A program made the translations under genes and the position numbers. From positions 248,001 to 312,000 of the forward strand of contig NZ_JADHZD010000005.1 of the NCBI RefSeq assembly GCF_020102855.1: a DNA stretch of 64,000 nt, written 5' to 3'. Positions 41,833 through 50,739 of this stretch are shown here, piece by piece. The stretch is from Nocardioides lacusdianchii. Its GTDB lineage: Bacteria; Actinomycetota; Actinomycetes; Propionibacteriales; Nocardioidaceae. Below the pieces are notes generated by a model, which was not told where the DNA came from, ran no database searches, and was given only the letters and a program-made list of their open reading frames with translations. Position 1 is the stretch's first letter. The number at the start of each line of letters is the position of its first letter.

Positions 41833-42149
41833 CGGGGACCACCGCCGAGCCGGTCGGCGAGGTGGCCCGAGCGCTCGGCCTGGGCCACGTCGTTGGTGGC
41901 GTGCTCCTGGGCGACGTACATGAGGTTCTGCGCGTAGCCGTCGAGGATCGGGCCGAGCGTGATCGCGACGTCGAACCACGCGTTGACCGCCTCGCCGAAG
42001 CCGGCGGCGGCCTGGCCGCTGAAGCCCTTGCCGGCCTCGGTCTCGATGGTGGCGCCGAGCGCCTGCAGGGTCTGCTGCAACGGCTCCACCGCGTCGGCGA
42101 CGGCCTGCGCCGCCGCCTGCATCTCGGAGTAGACAAGTCCGACGGCCAC
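41829..42149 (-). CDS. WXG100-like partner protein (106 residues)
   Basis: All-helical 106-residue protein (VYSEMQAAAQAVADAVEP; GKGFSGQAAAGFGEAVNAWF), with the SGQAAxxF pattern of type VII secreted helical hairpins. It overlaps the 98-residue gene (GTGA), so the two likely form a dimer. GAGGGGG precedes the GTG start. The start is 120 bases from the divergent effector operon. Confidence 0.65.
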   Translation of the reverse strand: MAVGLVYSEMQAAAQAVADAVEPLQQTLQALGATIETEAGKGFSGQAAAGFGEAVNAWFDVAITLGPILDGYAQNLMYVAQEHATNDVAQAERSGHLADRLGGGPR

Positions 42150-42269
42150 GGCCGCCCCCTCTCGTTCGGGTCGATCGCGACCTTCCTACCCCGTGCGCGG
42201 TGATCCCACACACCGGTCTGCCGGGTCCTGGACGGTTTGAGCAGCGGTCGCCGGGGGAATCGGGAGCCC

Positions 42270-42593
42270 ATGCCGTCGTACGACTTCGAGGTCGACCTCG
42301 AGAGCATGGGCCAGGCCGCCCAGGGGCTCAGCGAGACCGTCCAGCTGTTCAAGGACAAGGACGTCGAGGACCTCGTCCCCGGCAAGGGCGACGTCGGCAG
42401 CGACGTGGTCTGGGGTGCCCTCGACGAGTTCAAGGGTCGCTGGGAGGAGGGCGTCAACAACCTCTGCCAGGACGTCGAGGAGATGGCCGGTCGTCTCGGC
42501 AAGATCGCGATGAACTACTTCGAGACCGACAAGGCCGGCTACGACGCCCTCTCGGCCCTCAAGGGCACCATCGCCGGCATCAAGGTGATGTGA
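42270..42593 (+). CDS. WXG100-like helical protein (107 residues)
   Basis: 107 residues, helical (DFEVDLESMGQAAQGLSETV; WGALDEFKGRWEEGVNNL), with a central segment before a Trp-containing helix and the closing LKGTIAGIKVM. It resembles DUF6317/WXG-type helper proteins found before type VII effectors. CGGGAG lies 6 bases before ATG 42270. One base separates it from the effector gene, so it may be the chaperone or secretion partner of the toxin. Confidence 0.65.
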   Translation: MPSYDFEVDLESMGQAAQGLSETVQLFKDKDVEDLVPGKGDVGSDVVWGALDEFKGRWEEGVNNLCQDVEEMAGRLGKIAMNYFETDKAGYDALSALKGTIAGIKVM

Positions 42594-42594
42594 C

Positions 42595-44103
42595 GTGCCG
42601 GACTTCGAGGTCGAGGGCAACCCCGGCAACATCCGCTCCAGGGCGCTGCTGATGGAGCAGAAGGGCCAGCTCTTCTACGACACCGGCGACGCGCTGTCGA
42701 AGATCGACGTGTCCGGCTGGACCGGCCGGGCGGCAGAGGAGTTCCGCGAGGCGCACGACCTCGAGCCGGACCGCTGGACCAAGGCCGGCAACGGCTTCAA
42801 GAAGGCCGCGGCCGGCCTCACGACGTACGCCGGCGTGCTGGAGGACGGCCAGCGGCGCGCCGCGGAGGCGAAGGCGGAGCACGAGCGCGGGCAGCAGGAG
42901 TCGGAGAACGCCCGCACGCAGTACGGCTCCTACATGGACCGGATGCGTGCCTACTGGAGCAGCGGCGGCACCGACCAGGCCCAGCCGTTCGTCGACTGGG
43001 GCGACCCGATCCAGCAGGAGGCGCTGCGGGCGATGCAGGCGGTCCGCGCCGACCTCGACAACGCCGCCCACGTGTGCGCTGGCGAGGTCCGGGCCGGCTG
43101 TGCCGATGCTCCCGAGGAGCCCAACTGGCTCGAGTCGGGCCTGAAGTTCGTCGGCGGCATCTTCGAGGGCGCCGGCGAGGCGGTGTGGGACCTGCTGACG
43201 ATGGTTCCGTTCAGCCCGGTCAACCTGGTGATCGACGCCTACAAGCTCGCCACCGGCGACCTCACGCCGGAGGAGCTGGCCAAGACCTACGAGCTCGACG
43301 TGGAGAACGCCGTCGACATGGCGCAGGGCATCTACACCGGCCTCACCACCGACCCGATCGGGTTCGGCAAGGAGCTCGGCAAGAGCCTGCTCGACTGGGA
43401 CACCTGGGCCGACGACCCGGCCCGAGCGATCGGTCACCTCGTGCCCGACGCCATCGCGGCCGTCGCGACCGGCGGCGCCGGCGCCCTGGCGACCCGCGGC
43501 GCCAAGGGCGGGATGGACGTGCTCGACGGGCTGGGCGACCTCAACCGGTTGGACAACCTCGACAACCTGGACGACCTCGGCGACCTCGGCGACCTTCGCC
43601 ACGTCGACCTCGACGACGTCACCGACTGGTCACGGGGCAGGACCCTGGACGACGGGGTCCCCGGCAGCGAGAACTATCCCAACGGCTACGACCGTTACGG
43701 GGGGCTCGGGGAGCAGGGCTTCCACGACCGCTACTGGGACCCCGAGGCTCGCGACGGCGGCGGTGGGTGGCGCTGGCCGACCGAGGAGCACGGCTTCAAG
43801 GACGGCTTCGACGGCCCGCCGCAGCCCAACAGCGTCGAGCCCGGCGACGTGCTGGACCGCTACGGCCCTGCCGACGGCGCGTACGCCTCCCCCTCGGGCA
43901 CTCCCTTCGACCAGCGGGCCCTGCCGCCGAGTAGCGTGGGGAGCGACTACACGCAGTACGAGGTGCTCAAGCCCCTGCCGGAGTCGGTCACCGAGGGCAG
44001 GATCGCCCCGTGGTTCGAGCAGCCGGGAGGCGGCGTCCAGTACATGTTCGACAAGCCGATGAGCTGGTACGTCGAGAACGGTTACCTGAGGAAGCTGGAC
44101 TGA
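42595..44103 (+). CDS. Type VII secretion effector with C-terminal TNT (NAD glycohydrolase) toxin domain
   Basis: 502 residues. The N-terminal 130 residues form a helical secretion domain with WTGRAAEEFRE; the middle (about 175-310) contains hydrophobic helices; a repeat of Leu/Asp segments (LDNLDDLGDLGDL) leads to the TNT domain at about 418-502. In it LDRYG (Arg422), Tyr430, FDQR (Arg441) and the last Gln of QPGGGVQ (Gln482) align with residues reported as catalytic in the M. tuberculosis CpnT toxin. TNT enzymes hydrolyse NAD and kill target cells. One base separates it from the helper gene upstream and from the next, probably immunity, gene. Confidence 0.82.
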   Translation: MPDFEVEGNPGNIRSRALLMEQKGQLFYDTGDALSKIDVSGWTGRAAEEFREAHDLEPDRWTKAGNGFKKAAAGLTTYAGVLEDGQRRAAEAKAEHERGQQESENARTQYGSYMDRMRAYWSSGGTDQAQPFVDWGDPIQQEALRAMQAVRADLDNAAHVCAGEVRAGCADAPEEPNWLESGLKFVGGIFEGAGEAVWDLLTMVPFSPVNLVIDAYKLATGDLTPEELAKTYELDVENAVDMAQGIYTGLTTDPIGFGKELGKSLLDWDTWADDPARAIGHLVPDAIAAVATGGAGALATRGAKGGMDVLDGLGDLNRLDNLDNLDDLGDLGDLRHVDLDDVTDWSRGRTLDDGVPGSENYPNGYDRYGGLGEQGFHDRYWDPEARDGGGGWRWPTEEHGFKDGFDGPPQPNSVEPGDVLDRYGPADGAYASPSGTPFDQRALPPSSVGSDYTQYEVLKPLPESVTEGRIAPWFEQPGGGVQYMFDKPMSWYVENGYLRKLD

Positions 44104-44104
44104 C

Positions 44105-44440
44105 ATGGCGGACACCATCGACGACCTGCGCGCCGAGCTCGCCGCCGCAGGGACCGACCCCTCCCAGGTGCAGCGGGGCACCGACGTGACGTCGTGGGAC
44201 GAGGGCACCTACGTCTGCGAGGCCTCGGCGGGCGGTGTCGTCCTGCGCCAGCTGGGGCGGACCCGGGACGACGACCGGGTGGAGGAGTTCGGCTCCGAGT
44301 CCGATGTCGTGGTCGAGCTCCGCAGGCGCCTCCTGCAGCCCGCGCGCACGATCGACGCCGACGAGCGGGCCGCCATCCGGGAGCGCATGCAGGCGCGCGC
44401 GGCGGAGACGCTCGCCCGCCTCGAGGCCCGACGTGACTGA
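44105..44440 (+). CDS. Putative immunity protein of the TNT toxin
   Basis: 111 residues, soluble. A central three-strand-and-helix module (GTYVCEASAGGVVLRQLGRT, then SDVVVELRRRLL) is flanked by helices and ends in a charged helix (ERAAIRERMQARAAETLARL). The strand/helix pattern resembles the N-terminal module of the 213-residue paralogue downstream. Position directly after a toxin gene suggests an immunity function, as IFT protects against CpnT, but there is no clear sequence likeness to IFT. The stop overlaps the next gene by 8 bases. Confidence 0.55.
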   Translation: MADTIDDLRAELAAAGTDPSQVQRGTDVTSWDEGTYVCEASAGGVVLRQLGRTRDDDRVEEFGSESDVVVELRRRLLQPARTIDADERAAIRERMQARAAETLARLEARRD

Positions 44441-45074
44441 GCCGCTGGAGAGCGCACTGCGGGAGCAGGGACTGGCTCCCGACGCCGTCGTCCTCGCCCC
44501 GCCGCCTGCCCCGGGCGCGCCGGCGCCGCCCGCGGACGCGTGGTCCATCGTCCCCTTCGGCGAGCAGTTCGTGGTCGGTGCGACCGGACGCGGCGCCTTC
44601 CGGGCCTACGAGACGCTGTGGACCCTCGCGGACGCCGTGGCGCTCGCGGTCCGGCTCGCGAGCAGTCCGGTGCCGCCGCTGGGGCGTCGGCTCGAGCCAC
44701 CCGAGCTCGAGGCCGGTGCACGCACGGCCGCCGGCGTCGTGGCTCGGACCGAGGAGCGCGGAGGCGCTGCCGGCCCGACGGGCCTCCTCCCCGGGGACCT
44801 GCTGGACGCCTACGGCGCAGAGACCGAGCACCACCTGTTCGCCCTCGGGACCCCGTTCGACCAGAGGTCCGAGCCGCCGTCGCGGGTGGGCAGTCCCTAC
44901 TTCGCGTTCGTCGTGGCCCAGGAGCTGCCGGACGCGGTCAAGGAGGGTCGGGCGGCTCCCTGGTTCGAGCAGCCCGGCGGGGGTGCGATGGTCGTCCTGG
45001 ACAGGCCGATCCGCTGGTACGTCGACCAGGCGCTGCTCGTCCCGCTGGACCTCAGCCGCGACGTACGCGCGTGA
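44433..45074 (+). CDS. TNT-like protein lacking key catalytic residues
   Basis: 213 residues. The C-terminal 85 residues align without gaps to the TNT domain of the effector two genes upstream: 41 of 81 positions are identical by direct count. Three residues matched to reported catalytic positions are changed: Arg422 to Ala126, Tyr430 to His134 and Gln482 to Met186; the FDQR arginine (Arg145) is kept. The N-terminal 110 residues form a separate module (SIVPFGEQFVVGATGRGAF, LADAVALAVRLASSP) seen before TNT domains in other actinobacteria. There is no secretion domain. It may be an inactive paralogue with a protective or regulatory role. GTG 44433 overlaps the upstream gene by 8 bases. Confidence 0.72.
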   Translation: MTEPLESALREQGLAPDAVVLAPPPAPGAPAPPADAWSIVPFGEQFVVGATGRGAFRAYETLWTLADAVALAVRLASSPVPPLGRRLEPPELEAGARTAAGVVARTEERGGAAGPTGLLPGDLLDAYGAETEHHLFALGTPFDQRSEPPSRVGSPYFAFVVAQELPDAVKEGRAAPWFEQPGGGAMVVLDRPIRWYVDQALLVPLDLSRDVRA

Positions 45075-45126
45075 CCTTCCCCCCACGGGAGAGCTCGACG
45101 GCCATCAGCACCCGCGACGGGCTACG

Positions 45127-45894
45127 TCACGTGTAGCGCGAGGCCGGGCCGCTGACGCGTCGGCTCAAGCGGGACGCGGTGGCCGCGACGGCTGCGGCGA
45201 TGTCGGCCACGTCGGCACCTTCGTCGCTCGGGAACGTCACCGCCACACCCGCGACCGGGTGCGCGTTGTGGTCGAGCACCGCCACGGCGACGCTCTGCAG
45301 GCCCGGCGTCACCTCGCCGTCCTCGGTGGCGTGCCCGCGCTGGCGGGTCTCGGTGAGGAGGGAGCGCAGCGCGCTGAGGGACGTGGGCCCCTTGCCGTGC
45401 CGGTCGACGAAGGCGCTGCGGTCGGGGTAGAGCGCGCGGACCTGGCTGGCCGGGAGCGCGGCGAGGATCGTGCGCCCCGAGGCCGTGAGGTGGGCGGGCA
45501 GGCGTACGCCGACGTCGGTGACCAGGGGCGGACGCCCGGGCGCGCGCTCCTCGACGACGTAGAGCACGTCGCGTCCGTGCAGCACCGCGAGGTGCGCCCC
45601 GTGCCCGGTCCGGTCGACCAGCTCGGCGAGCGGGCGGCGCGCGAGCCGGGCCAGCGGCTCCTGGCGGGTGAAGCCGCTGCCGACCTCGAAGGCGGCCACG
45701 CCGAGGCCGTAGCGGTGCTCGTCGGGCAGGTGCACGACGAAGCCCTCGTCGATCATCGTGTTGAGCAGGTGGTAGGCCGTGCTGCGCGGGAGGTCGCAGG
45801 CGCGCACGATCCGGTCGAGCGGCACCGGGTCAGCCTGGGTCGCGAGGAACCGCAGCACCCGCAGGGTGCGGGTGGCGGCGGGGACCTGGCTCAC
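45127..45894 (-). CDS. IclR family transcriptional regulator
   Basis: 255 residues: winged helix (about 5-65; TRTLRVLRFLATQADPVPLDRIV, CDLPRSTAYHLLNTMIDEGFV in part) and an effector domain ending with the VAVLDHNAHPVAGVAVTFP segment usual for IclR. These proteins respond to small metabolites. The hut genes lie 3.3 kb away, and IclR regulators are common for amino acid catabolism, but no direct link is visible. GTG 45894 follows the upstream stop by 28 bases. Confidence 0.88.
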   Translation of the reverse strand: MSQVPAATRTLRVLRFLATQADPVPLDRIVRACDLPRSTAYHLLNTMIDEGFVVHLPDEHRYGLGVAAFEVGSGFTRQEPLARLARRPLAELVDRTGHGAHLAVLHGRDVLYVVEERAPGRPPLVTDVGVRLPAHLTASGRTILAALPASQVRALYPDRSAFVDRHGKGPTSLSALRSLLTETRQRGHATEDGEVTPGLQSVAVAVLDHNAHPVAGVAVTFPSDEGADVADIAAAVAATASRLSRRVSGPASRYT

Positions 45895-45922
45895 CGGCGG
45901 ACCGACGTGCGGCGGGTCGCCG

Positions 45923-46513
45923 TCAGGACTGCTCGCTGTCCTTGCGGGTGAACCAGCCGCCGGAGCCGTCGGTCTCGATCGGCCTGCCCGGCATCTCCTG
46001 GGCGCCCGGGGTGCGGCGCGGGAGGCCGGAGCTCGGGGCTGTCGGGGTCTCGGCCTCGGTGGTGGTCGCCGGCGCCTCGGCCCCGGCGGCGGTGGCCGGC
46101 GCTCCGGTGGCAGGCTCGGCGTTGACGTCCGACGGCGCGGTGGGCTGCTGGTCGACGGTGCCGGCGACCTGGGGCGCGTAGTCGTCGGCCTTGTGGTCGA
46201 CGCGCGGGTCGAGCCGGTCGGCGGCGCGGACCTGGGCCTCGTGGGAGGCCTCGACCTGCTGGGCCTCGAGGCGGGCGGCCTCCGCCTCAACCTCGGCCTT
46301 CTCGGCGATCGCCCGTGCCTCGGCGGCCTCCGCCTCAGCCGTCGCCGCGCGCTCCTGCGCGGGTGCGATCGTGCCCTGGGCCTCGGTGGCGGCCTTCGTG
46401 CGCAGCTGGTCGGCGCGCTCGATGTTGGCCTCGCGGTTCTTGCGCTGGATCACGACGAACGCCACGGCCAGCACGACCAGGACGATGACGGCGATGACGA
46501 TGAACGTGGTCAC
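45923..46513 (-). CDS. Membrane-anchored coiled-coil protein (196 residues)
   Basis: One N-terminal membrane helix (about 4-23) is followed by a long Ala/Glu/Arg-rich coiled coil (about 28-100) and a disordered Pro/Thr/Ala-rich tail. The motif DPRVD and a following DDYAP in the tail also occur in the neighbouring 142-residue protein (DPRVD ... TDYTP), so the two are paralogues. AAGGAAA precedes GTG 46513. Possible roles include envelope organisation; nothing more can be said. Confidence 0.7.
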   Translation of the reverse strand: MTTFIVIAVIVLVVLAVAFVVIQRKNREANIERADQLRTKAATEAQGTIAPAQERAATAEAEAAEARAIAEKAEVEAEAARLEAQQVEASHEAQVRAADRLDPRVDHKADDYAPQVAGTVDQQPTAPSDVNAEPATGAPATAAGAEAPATTTEAETPTAPSSGLPRRTPGAQEMPGRPIETDGSGGWFTRKDSEQS

Positions 46514-46562
46514 GGGTTTCCTTCTTCACGACGACGACGGAGCACCAGTCTGGCACCCCGCG

Positions 46563-46991
46563 TCAGGAGCGGGGCGTCTCCCCGCCGTCGGCGCGGTGCC
46601 GCGCCGATCCGTCTGCGAGGTCCGTGCTCGCGCCCGTGTCGTCGCCGGGGGTGTAGTCCGTCGAGGACGTGTCGACCCGCGGGTCGACGGCGTCGGCGGT
46701 CCGCAGCTTGTCCTCGGTCACGGCCTGCTGCTGGGTTGCCGCGACCTCGGCCTCGCGCGCCTGCTGCTGGGCGCGCTCCGCCTCGATCCGGGCCCGCTCG
46801 GCCTGTGCGGCGGACTCCTGGGCACGCACCTGCGCCTCGGGGATCTCCGAGGCGTGCGCGTGCGCCTCCTCCCGCAGGTGCTCGGCGTGCTGGTGCTGCT
46901 TCTTCTTCCGCTGCTGCGTCACGAGCCAGGCGGCGAGCGCCACCGCGACCAGGACGACGACCACGGCGATGATCCAACCGGTCGTACCCAT
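46563..46991 (-). CDS. Membrane-anchored coiled-coil protein (142 residues), paralogue of the next gene
   Basis: One membrane helix (about 6-25), a basic KKKQHQHAEH segment, a coiled coil (about 40-95; QESAAQAERARIEAERAQQQ) and a short acidic tail with DAVDPRVDTSSTDYTP. The GGAGGAGGAGG run before ATG 46991 gives a strong ribosome site. It precedes its 196-residue paralogue in the same direction with 49 bases between. Confidence 0.72.
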   Translation of the reverse strand: MGTTGWIIAVVVVLVAVALAAWLVTQQRKKKQHQHAEHLREEAHAHASEIPEAQVRAQESAAQAERARIEAERAQQQAREAEVAATQQQAVTEDKLRTADAVDPRVDTSSTDYTPGDDTGASTDLADGSARHRADGGETPRS

Positions 46992-47105
46992 GGCGTTCCT
47001 CCTCCTCCGGTGACCCCGGGCGGGCCTCCCGACCTTCACCGTGGCACACCTCGCGGGTGTGTGCCCGTGGACGTCATCCGTACGGGTGGGGCCGGTCGGT
47101 CGCCG

Positions 47106-48362
47106 TCAGCGGATGACCCGCATCACCCGCTGGGCCGTCATGTGGCCGAGGTGGTAGCCGTCGTCCATTGCGTCCCGGAAGTGCAGGCCGCCCCAGATGC
47201 GTGCGTTCAGGGCGTCGTGCTCGAGCGCCGAGATCGTGGCGTAGCTGCGCGTCTGCGCCCCGACGCGGATCACGAGCGGGGTGTCGTCGCCCAGGGTCTG
47301 GCGCACGACCTCCGCCCACGGCGACGTCGCTGCGGCATGGCCGCTGGTGTAGTCGGAGTACGCCGGGGTGGGGTTCAGCGCCACCCATCCGGTCTGCGGG
47401 ACGGTGTCCGGGTTGCCGTCGGAGCCCGCCGCTGCGATCGCCTGGGCGGGACGCCAGAAGCCCACGTCGTACTTCAGCCGGAACGTCTGGATGAAGCTCG
47501 TCAGGACCGCGGCGTCCATCCGCGCGAACAACCGCGTCGTGGGCAGCAAGCCCATCGGCTCGCCGTCGAGCACCTCGCACACGGCCAGCCGGTAGGCGCC
47601 GTTGACGTTGTTGGCGAAGAACTGCGAGATCGCGGTCTGCTCCGCCGTACGTGTGGTCGAGGTCGTGGACCCGATCGCGGCGACCTCCTCGTAGTCCGCG
47701 GCGTAGGCGGCGCTGCCGAGCGGGTCGGGTCCGTCGAGCGCCACCGGCTCGACATCGACGACCGGCTCGAGGAATCCGAGCCATGCGAGTGCCATGACGC
47801 CGCCGGGAGCGGGCTGCCACACGCCGGGACCGGGCGTCCTCTGGTAGACGATCGCCGGGTCGAAGCGGCCGTCGTCCACCCGCGAGGTGATCATCGCGGC
47901 CGCCGCAGCGGCGCCGATCGCGGCACCTGCTTCGGCCTTCTTCCCGTCGGGGACGCGCGCCATCATCGCTGCGAGGTCGGCGTCGAGGTTGGCCCGAGAG
48001 GCCGGGAAGTAGGCGTGCAGCACGTCGTGGGCGGCCGTGGCGACGGCTGCCGTGGCTGCGACCCGTCCCTTGCGCTGGGCCTCCTGCGCTGCGTCGTGCA
48101 CTGCGAGGGAGGTGAAGGTGAGGTACATCGACCCGACGGGCGGTGCCGGCGTCGGCACCGTCTCGGACCAGATGGTGCGCACGGCGATGCGCTGCCACGC
48201 GACTGCGGCCTCGGCCGCCTTGACGTGGTCGTCCTGGGGACCGGCCGACGCGCGCGCGGAGCGGCCGCTGCCGGCGGGGGTGGCGTCGGCGACGGTCGCG
48301 ACGAGTGGAAGCGCGAGGACGCTGGTGAGGAGGAGGGCGAGGGTGCGGCGGAGGGGGGTCAT
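47106..48362 (-). CDS. Secreted vanadium-dependent haloperoxidase/PAP2 superfamily protein
   Basis: 418 residues with a Sec signal peptide (about 1-28). The vanadate/phosphate pocket motifs are complete: Lys ... Arg-Pro in KYDVGFWRP, SGHAA in YTSGHAAATSP, and Arg ... Gly-x-His in ARIWGGLHFRDAMDDG. These fit the vanadium chloroperoxidase/acid phosphatase fold. Either halide oxidation or phosphatase activity is possible. It lies next to a LuxR-type regulator in the same direction, 96 bases apart. Confidence 0.87.
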   Translation of the reverse strand: MTPLRRTLALLLTSVLALPLVATVADATPAGSGRSARASAGPQDDHVKAAEAAVAWQRIAVRTIWSETVPTPAPPVGSMYLTFTSLAVHDAAQEAQRKGRVAATAAVATAAHDVLHAYFPASRANLDADLAAMMARVPDGKKAEAGAAIGAAAAAAMITSRVDDGRFDPAIVYQRTPGPGVWQPAPGGVMALAWLGFLEPVVDVEPVALDGPDPLGSAAYAADYEEVAAIGSTTSTTRTAEQTAISQFFANNVNGAYRLAVCEVLDGEPMGLLPTTRLFARMDAAVLTSFIQTFRLKYDVGFWRPAQAIAAAGSDGNPDTVPQTGWVALNPTPAYSDYTSGHAAATSPWAEVVRQTLGDDTPLVIRVGAQTRSYATISALEHDALNARIWGGLHFRDAMDDGYHLGHMTAQRVMRVIR

Positions 48363-48457
48363 GGCGTACGCCTTTCGCGACAGGTGGCCTGCTGCGAGTC
48401 TCGGCGCACCGCGTCGGCCGCACCATTCGCGTTCCTGCGAACCTTTGGCGCGCTCGA

Positions 48458-49060
48458 CTAGACCATGCGGGCGATCCGTTCCTTGAGGTCGAGCCCGGGC
48501 AGGTCCCGCTCCTGGAGCCGCGCGACCGCCGCGAGACGTCCGCTCACCCCGAGCTTGCGATAGGTGTGCTCGAGGTGCTTGCGGACCGTCGACTCGGCAA
48601 TCCCGAGGTCGCGGGCGATCTGCGCGTTCGTCGCCCCGGCCGCGACCCGGCCCAGCACCGTCCGCTCCTGGGTCGTGAGGCACACGGGCGTCGGTGCCGG
48701 ACGCTCGTGGACGAGTCGCGCCAGCGCCGGCACGATCAACCGCACCATGGCACGGTCGCGCTCGGAGAACGACGTCCGGTGTCGGACCCACGTCACCCGC
48801 ACGACGTCGTCGTCGCCGTTGGCGAACTCGATCTCGAGCCTGTCGTGGTCCGCCAGCGCGGCAGCCCGTCCGATGGTGGTCTGCTGCGGGGCGCACCGCG
48901 CGCGGTCGCGGAAGACGGCTGTCAGGGTGTCGGCCGGGACCAGCACCGCCAGCCACTCGAGCACGTGCACGGAGGGCACCGGCGTGCCCGGGCAGGGGAT
49001 CGCGACCAGCAGGTGGCGTAGCGCCCGCTGCTCCTCCACGTTGAGCACAAGGTCGGTCAT
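48458..49060 (-). CDS. LuxR-type helix-turn-helix regulator
   Basis: 200 residues. The C-terminal HTH (about 130-190: LTTQERTVLGRVAAGATNAQIARDLGIAESTV in outline) is clear; the N-terminal 120 residues hold an unrecognised sensor-like domain and lack a receiver aspartate. GGGAGG precedes the ATG, with a TAGCGT box (49083-49078) further up. It may control the haloperoxidase-like gene downstream; the divergent hutH is the other candidate, with 122 bases between starts. Confidence 0.8.
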   Translation of the reverse strand: MTDLVLNVEEQRALRHLLVAIPCPGTPVPSVHVLEWLAVLVPADTLTAVFRDRARCAPQQTTIGRAAALADHDRLEIEFANGDDDVVRVTWVRHRTSFSERDRAMVRLIVPALARLVHERPAPTPVCLTTQERTVLGRVAAGATNAQIARDLGIAESTVRKHLEHTYRKLGVSGRLAAVARLQERDLPGLDLKERIARMV

Positions 49061-49182
49061 GGTCGCTCTGCCTCCCGACGCTAGACCTCGGCGAGCGCCC
49101 GCGCATCATCATTGATGGCAGTCTGGGATCCGAGACACCAGGACCCGGTGATGGCTGTTCACGACCTTTTGCCGGGAGTTTG

Positions 49183-50739
49183 ATGAGGACCATGCAGAGC
49201 ATCCAGGCCATCGGGGTCGGCGTCGGTCCCGTCTCCTTCGAGGACCTCGTGCGGGTCGCCCGCGACGGGGCCCCCGTCGAGCTCACCGGCGAGGCCCTCG
49301 CAGCGGTCGACCGCGCCCGCGACGTCGTCGAGGCACTGGCCGCCGGGGAGACGCCGACGTACGGCGTCAGCACAGGCTTCGGCGCGCTCGCCACCCGGCA
49401 CATCCCGGCCGAGATGCGCGCCCAGCTCCAGCGCTCGCTCGTCCGCTCGCACGCCGCCGGCTCCGGCCCCGAGGTCGAGCGGGAGGTCGTCCGGGCGCTG
49501 ATGCTGCTGCGCCTCTCGACGCTGGCGACGGGACGCACCGGCGTACGCCGTGAGACCGCGCAGCTGCTCGCGGCCCTGCTCACCCACGGCATCACGCCGG
49601 TGGTGCGGGAGTACGGCTCGCTGGGGTGCTCAGGCGATCTCGCGCCCCTGTCGCACTGCGCGCTGGCGCTGATGGGGGAGGGCGAGGTGCGCGACGCCTC
49701 CGGCACTCTCGTGCCGGCCGCCGAGGCCCTCGCCGCCGCGGGCCTCGCCCCGGTCGAGCTCGCCGCCAAGGAGGGCCTGGCCCTCATCAACGGCACCGAC
49801 GGGATGCTCGGCATGCTGGTCATGGCGATCACCGACCTGCGGATGCTGCTGCGCACCGCCGACGTCGCGGCCGCGATGAGCGTCGAGGGCCAGCTCGGCA
49901 CCGACCGGGTCTTCGCCCCGGAGCTGCAGGCGATCCGGCCGCACCCCGGCCAGGCCCTGTCCGCAGCCAACCTGACGGCACTGATGGCCGATTCGGCGAT
50001 CGTCGCGTCGCACCGGACCGGCGACTGCAACCGGGTGCAGGACGCCTACTCCCTGCGCTGCTCCCCGCAGGTGCACGGCGCCGCGCGCGACACCGTCGAG
50101 CACGCTGCCACGGTCGCCGGTCGCGAGCTGGCCAGCGCGGTCGACAACCCGGTCGTGCTCGGCGACACCGTCGAGTCCAACGGCAACTTCCACGGCGCCC
50201 CGGTCGGCTACGTCCTCGACTTCCTCGCGATCGTCGCCGCCGACGTGGCCTCGATCAGCGAGCGACGTACGGACCGCTTCCTCGACCGGGCCCGCAGCCA
50301 CGGCCTTCCACCCTTCCTGGCCGACGACCCCGGGGTCGACAGCGGCCACATGATCGCGCAGTACACCCAGGCCTCGATCGTCTCCGAGCTCAAGCGCCTC
50401 GCGGTGCCCGCGTCGGTGGACTCCATCCCCTCCAGCGCGATGCAGGAGGACCACGTCTCGATGGGCTGGAACGCCGCGCGTAAGCTGCGCCGCTCGGTCG
50501 ACGGCCTCTCCCGCGTGGTCGCCGTCGAGGTGCTCACCGCCGCCCGGGCGCTCGACCTGCGCGCGCCCCTGACCCCCTCGCCCGCCACTGCAGCGGTCGT
50601 CGACCTCCTGCGGTCCTCGGGGATTCAGGGCCCGGGGCCCGACCGCCACCTCTCGCCCGAGATCGAGGCTGCCGTCTCGCTCGTCCAGTCCGGCGCGGTC
50701 CTCGCCGCTGCCGAGTCCGTGATCGGAGAACTGAAGTGA
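49183..50739 (+). CDS. hutH: Histidine ammonia-lyase
   Basis: 518 residues. It deaminates histidine to urocanate, first step of the hut pathway. The prosthetic MIO group forms from Cys149-Ser150-Gly151 ([13 protein letters not shown]); Cys replaces the usual Ala, a variant known in actinobacterial histidases. Other family segments are [15 protein letters not shown] and the substrate loop [12 protein letters not shown]. Start codons TTG 49180, ATG 49183 and ATG 49192 compete; ATG 49183 is reported, with GGGAG close upstream, though 49192 is also possible. The stop overlaps the hutU start by four bases. Confidence 0.94.
   Translation: MRTMQSIQAIGVGVGPVSFEDLVRVARDGAPVELTGEALAAVDRARDVVEALAAGETPTYGVSTGFGALATRHIPAEMRAQLQRSLVRSHAAGSGPEVEREVVRALMLLRLSTLATGRTGVRRETAQLLAALLTHGITPVVREYGSLGCSGDLAPLSHCALALMGEGEVRDASGTLVPAAEALAAAGLAPVELAAKEGLALINGTDGMLGMLVMAITDLRMLLRTADVAAAMSVEGQLGTDRVFAPELQAIRPHPGQALSAANLTALMADSAIVASHRTGDCNRVQDAYSLRCSPQVHGAARDTVEHAATVAGRELASAVDNPVVLGDTVESNGNFHGAPVGYVLDFLAIVAADVASISERRTDRFLDRARSHGLPPFLADDPGVDSGHMIAQYTQASIVSELKRLAVPASVDSIPSSAMQEDHVSMGWNAARKLRRSVDGLSRVVAVEVLTAARALDLRAPLTPSPATAAVVDLLRSSGIQGPGPDRHLSPEIEAAVSLVQSGAVLAAAESVIGELK

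Noticed and set aside
49627..49635. Cys-Ser-Gly in place of Ala-Ser-Gly in histidine ammonia-lyase as a sign of inactivity
   Set aside because: From recall, functional actinobacterial histidases carry the same Cys-Ser-Gly triad, so the prosthetic group can still form.
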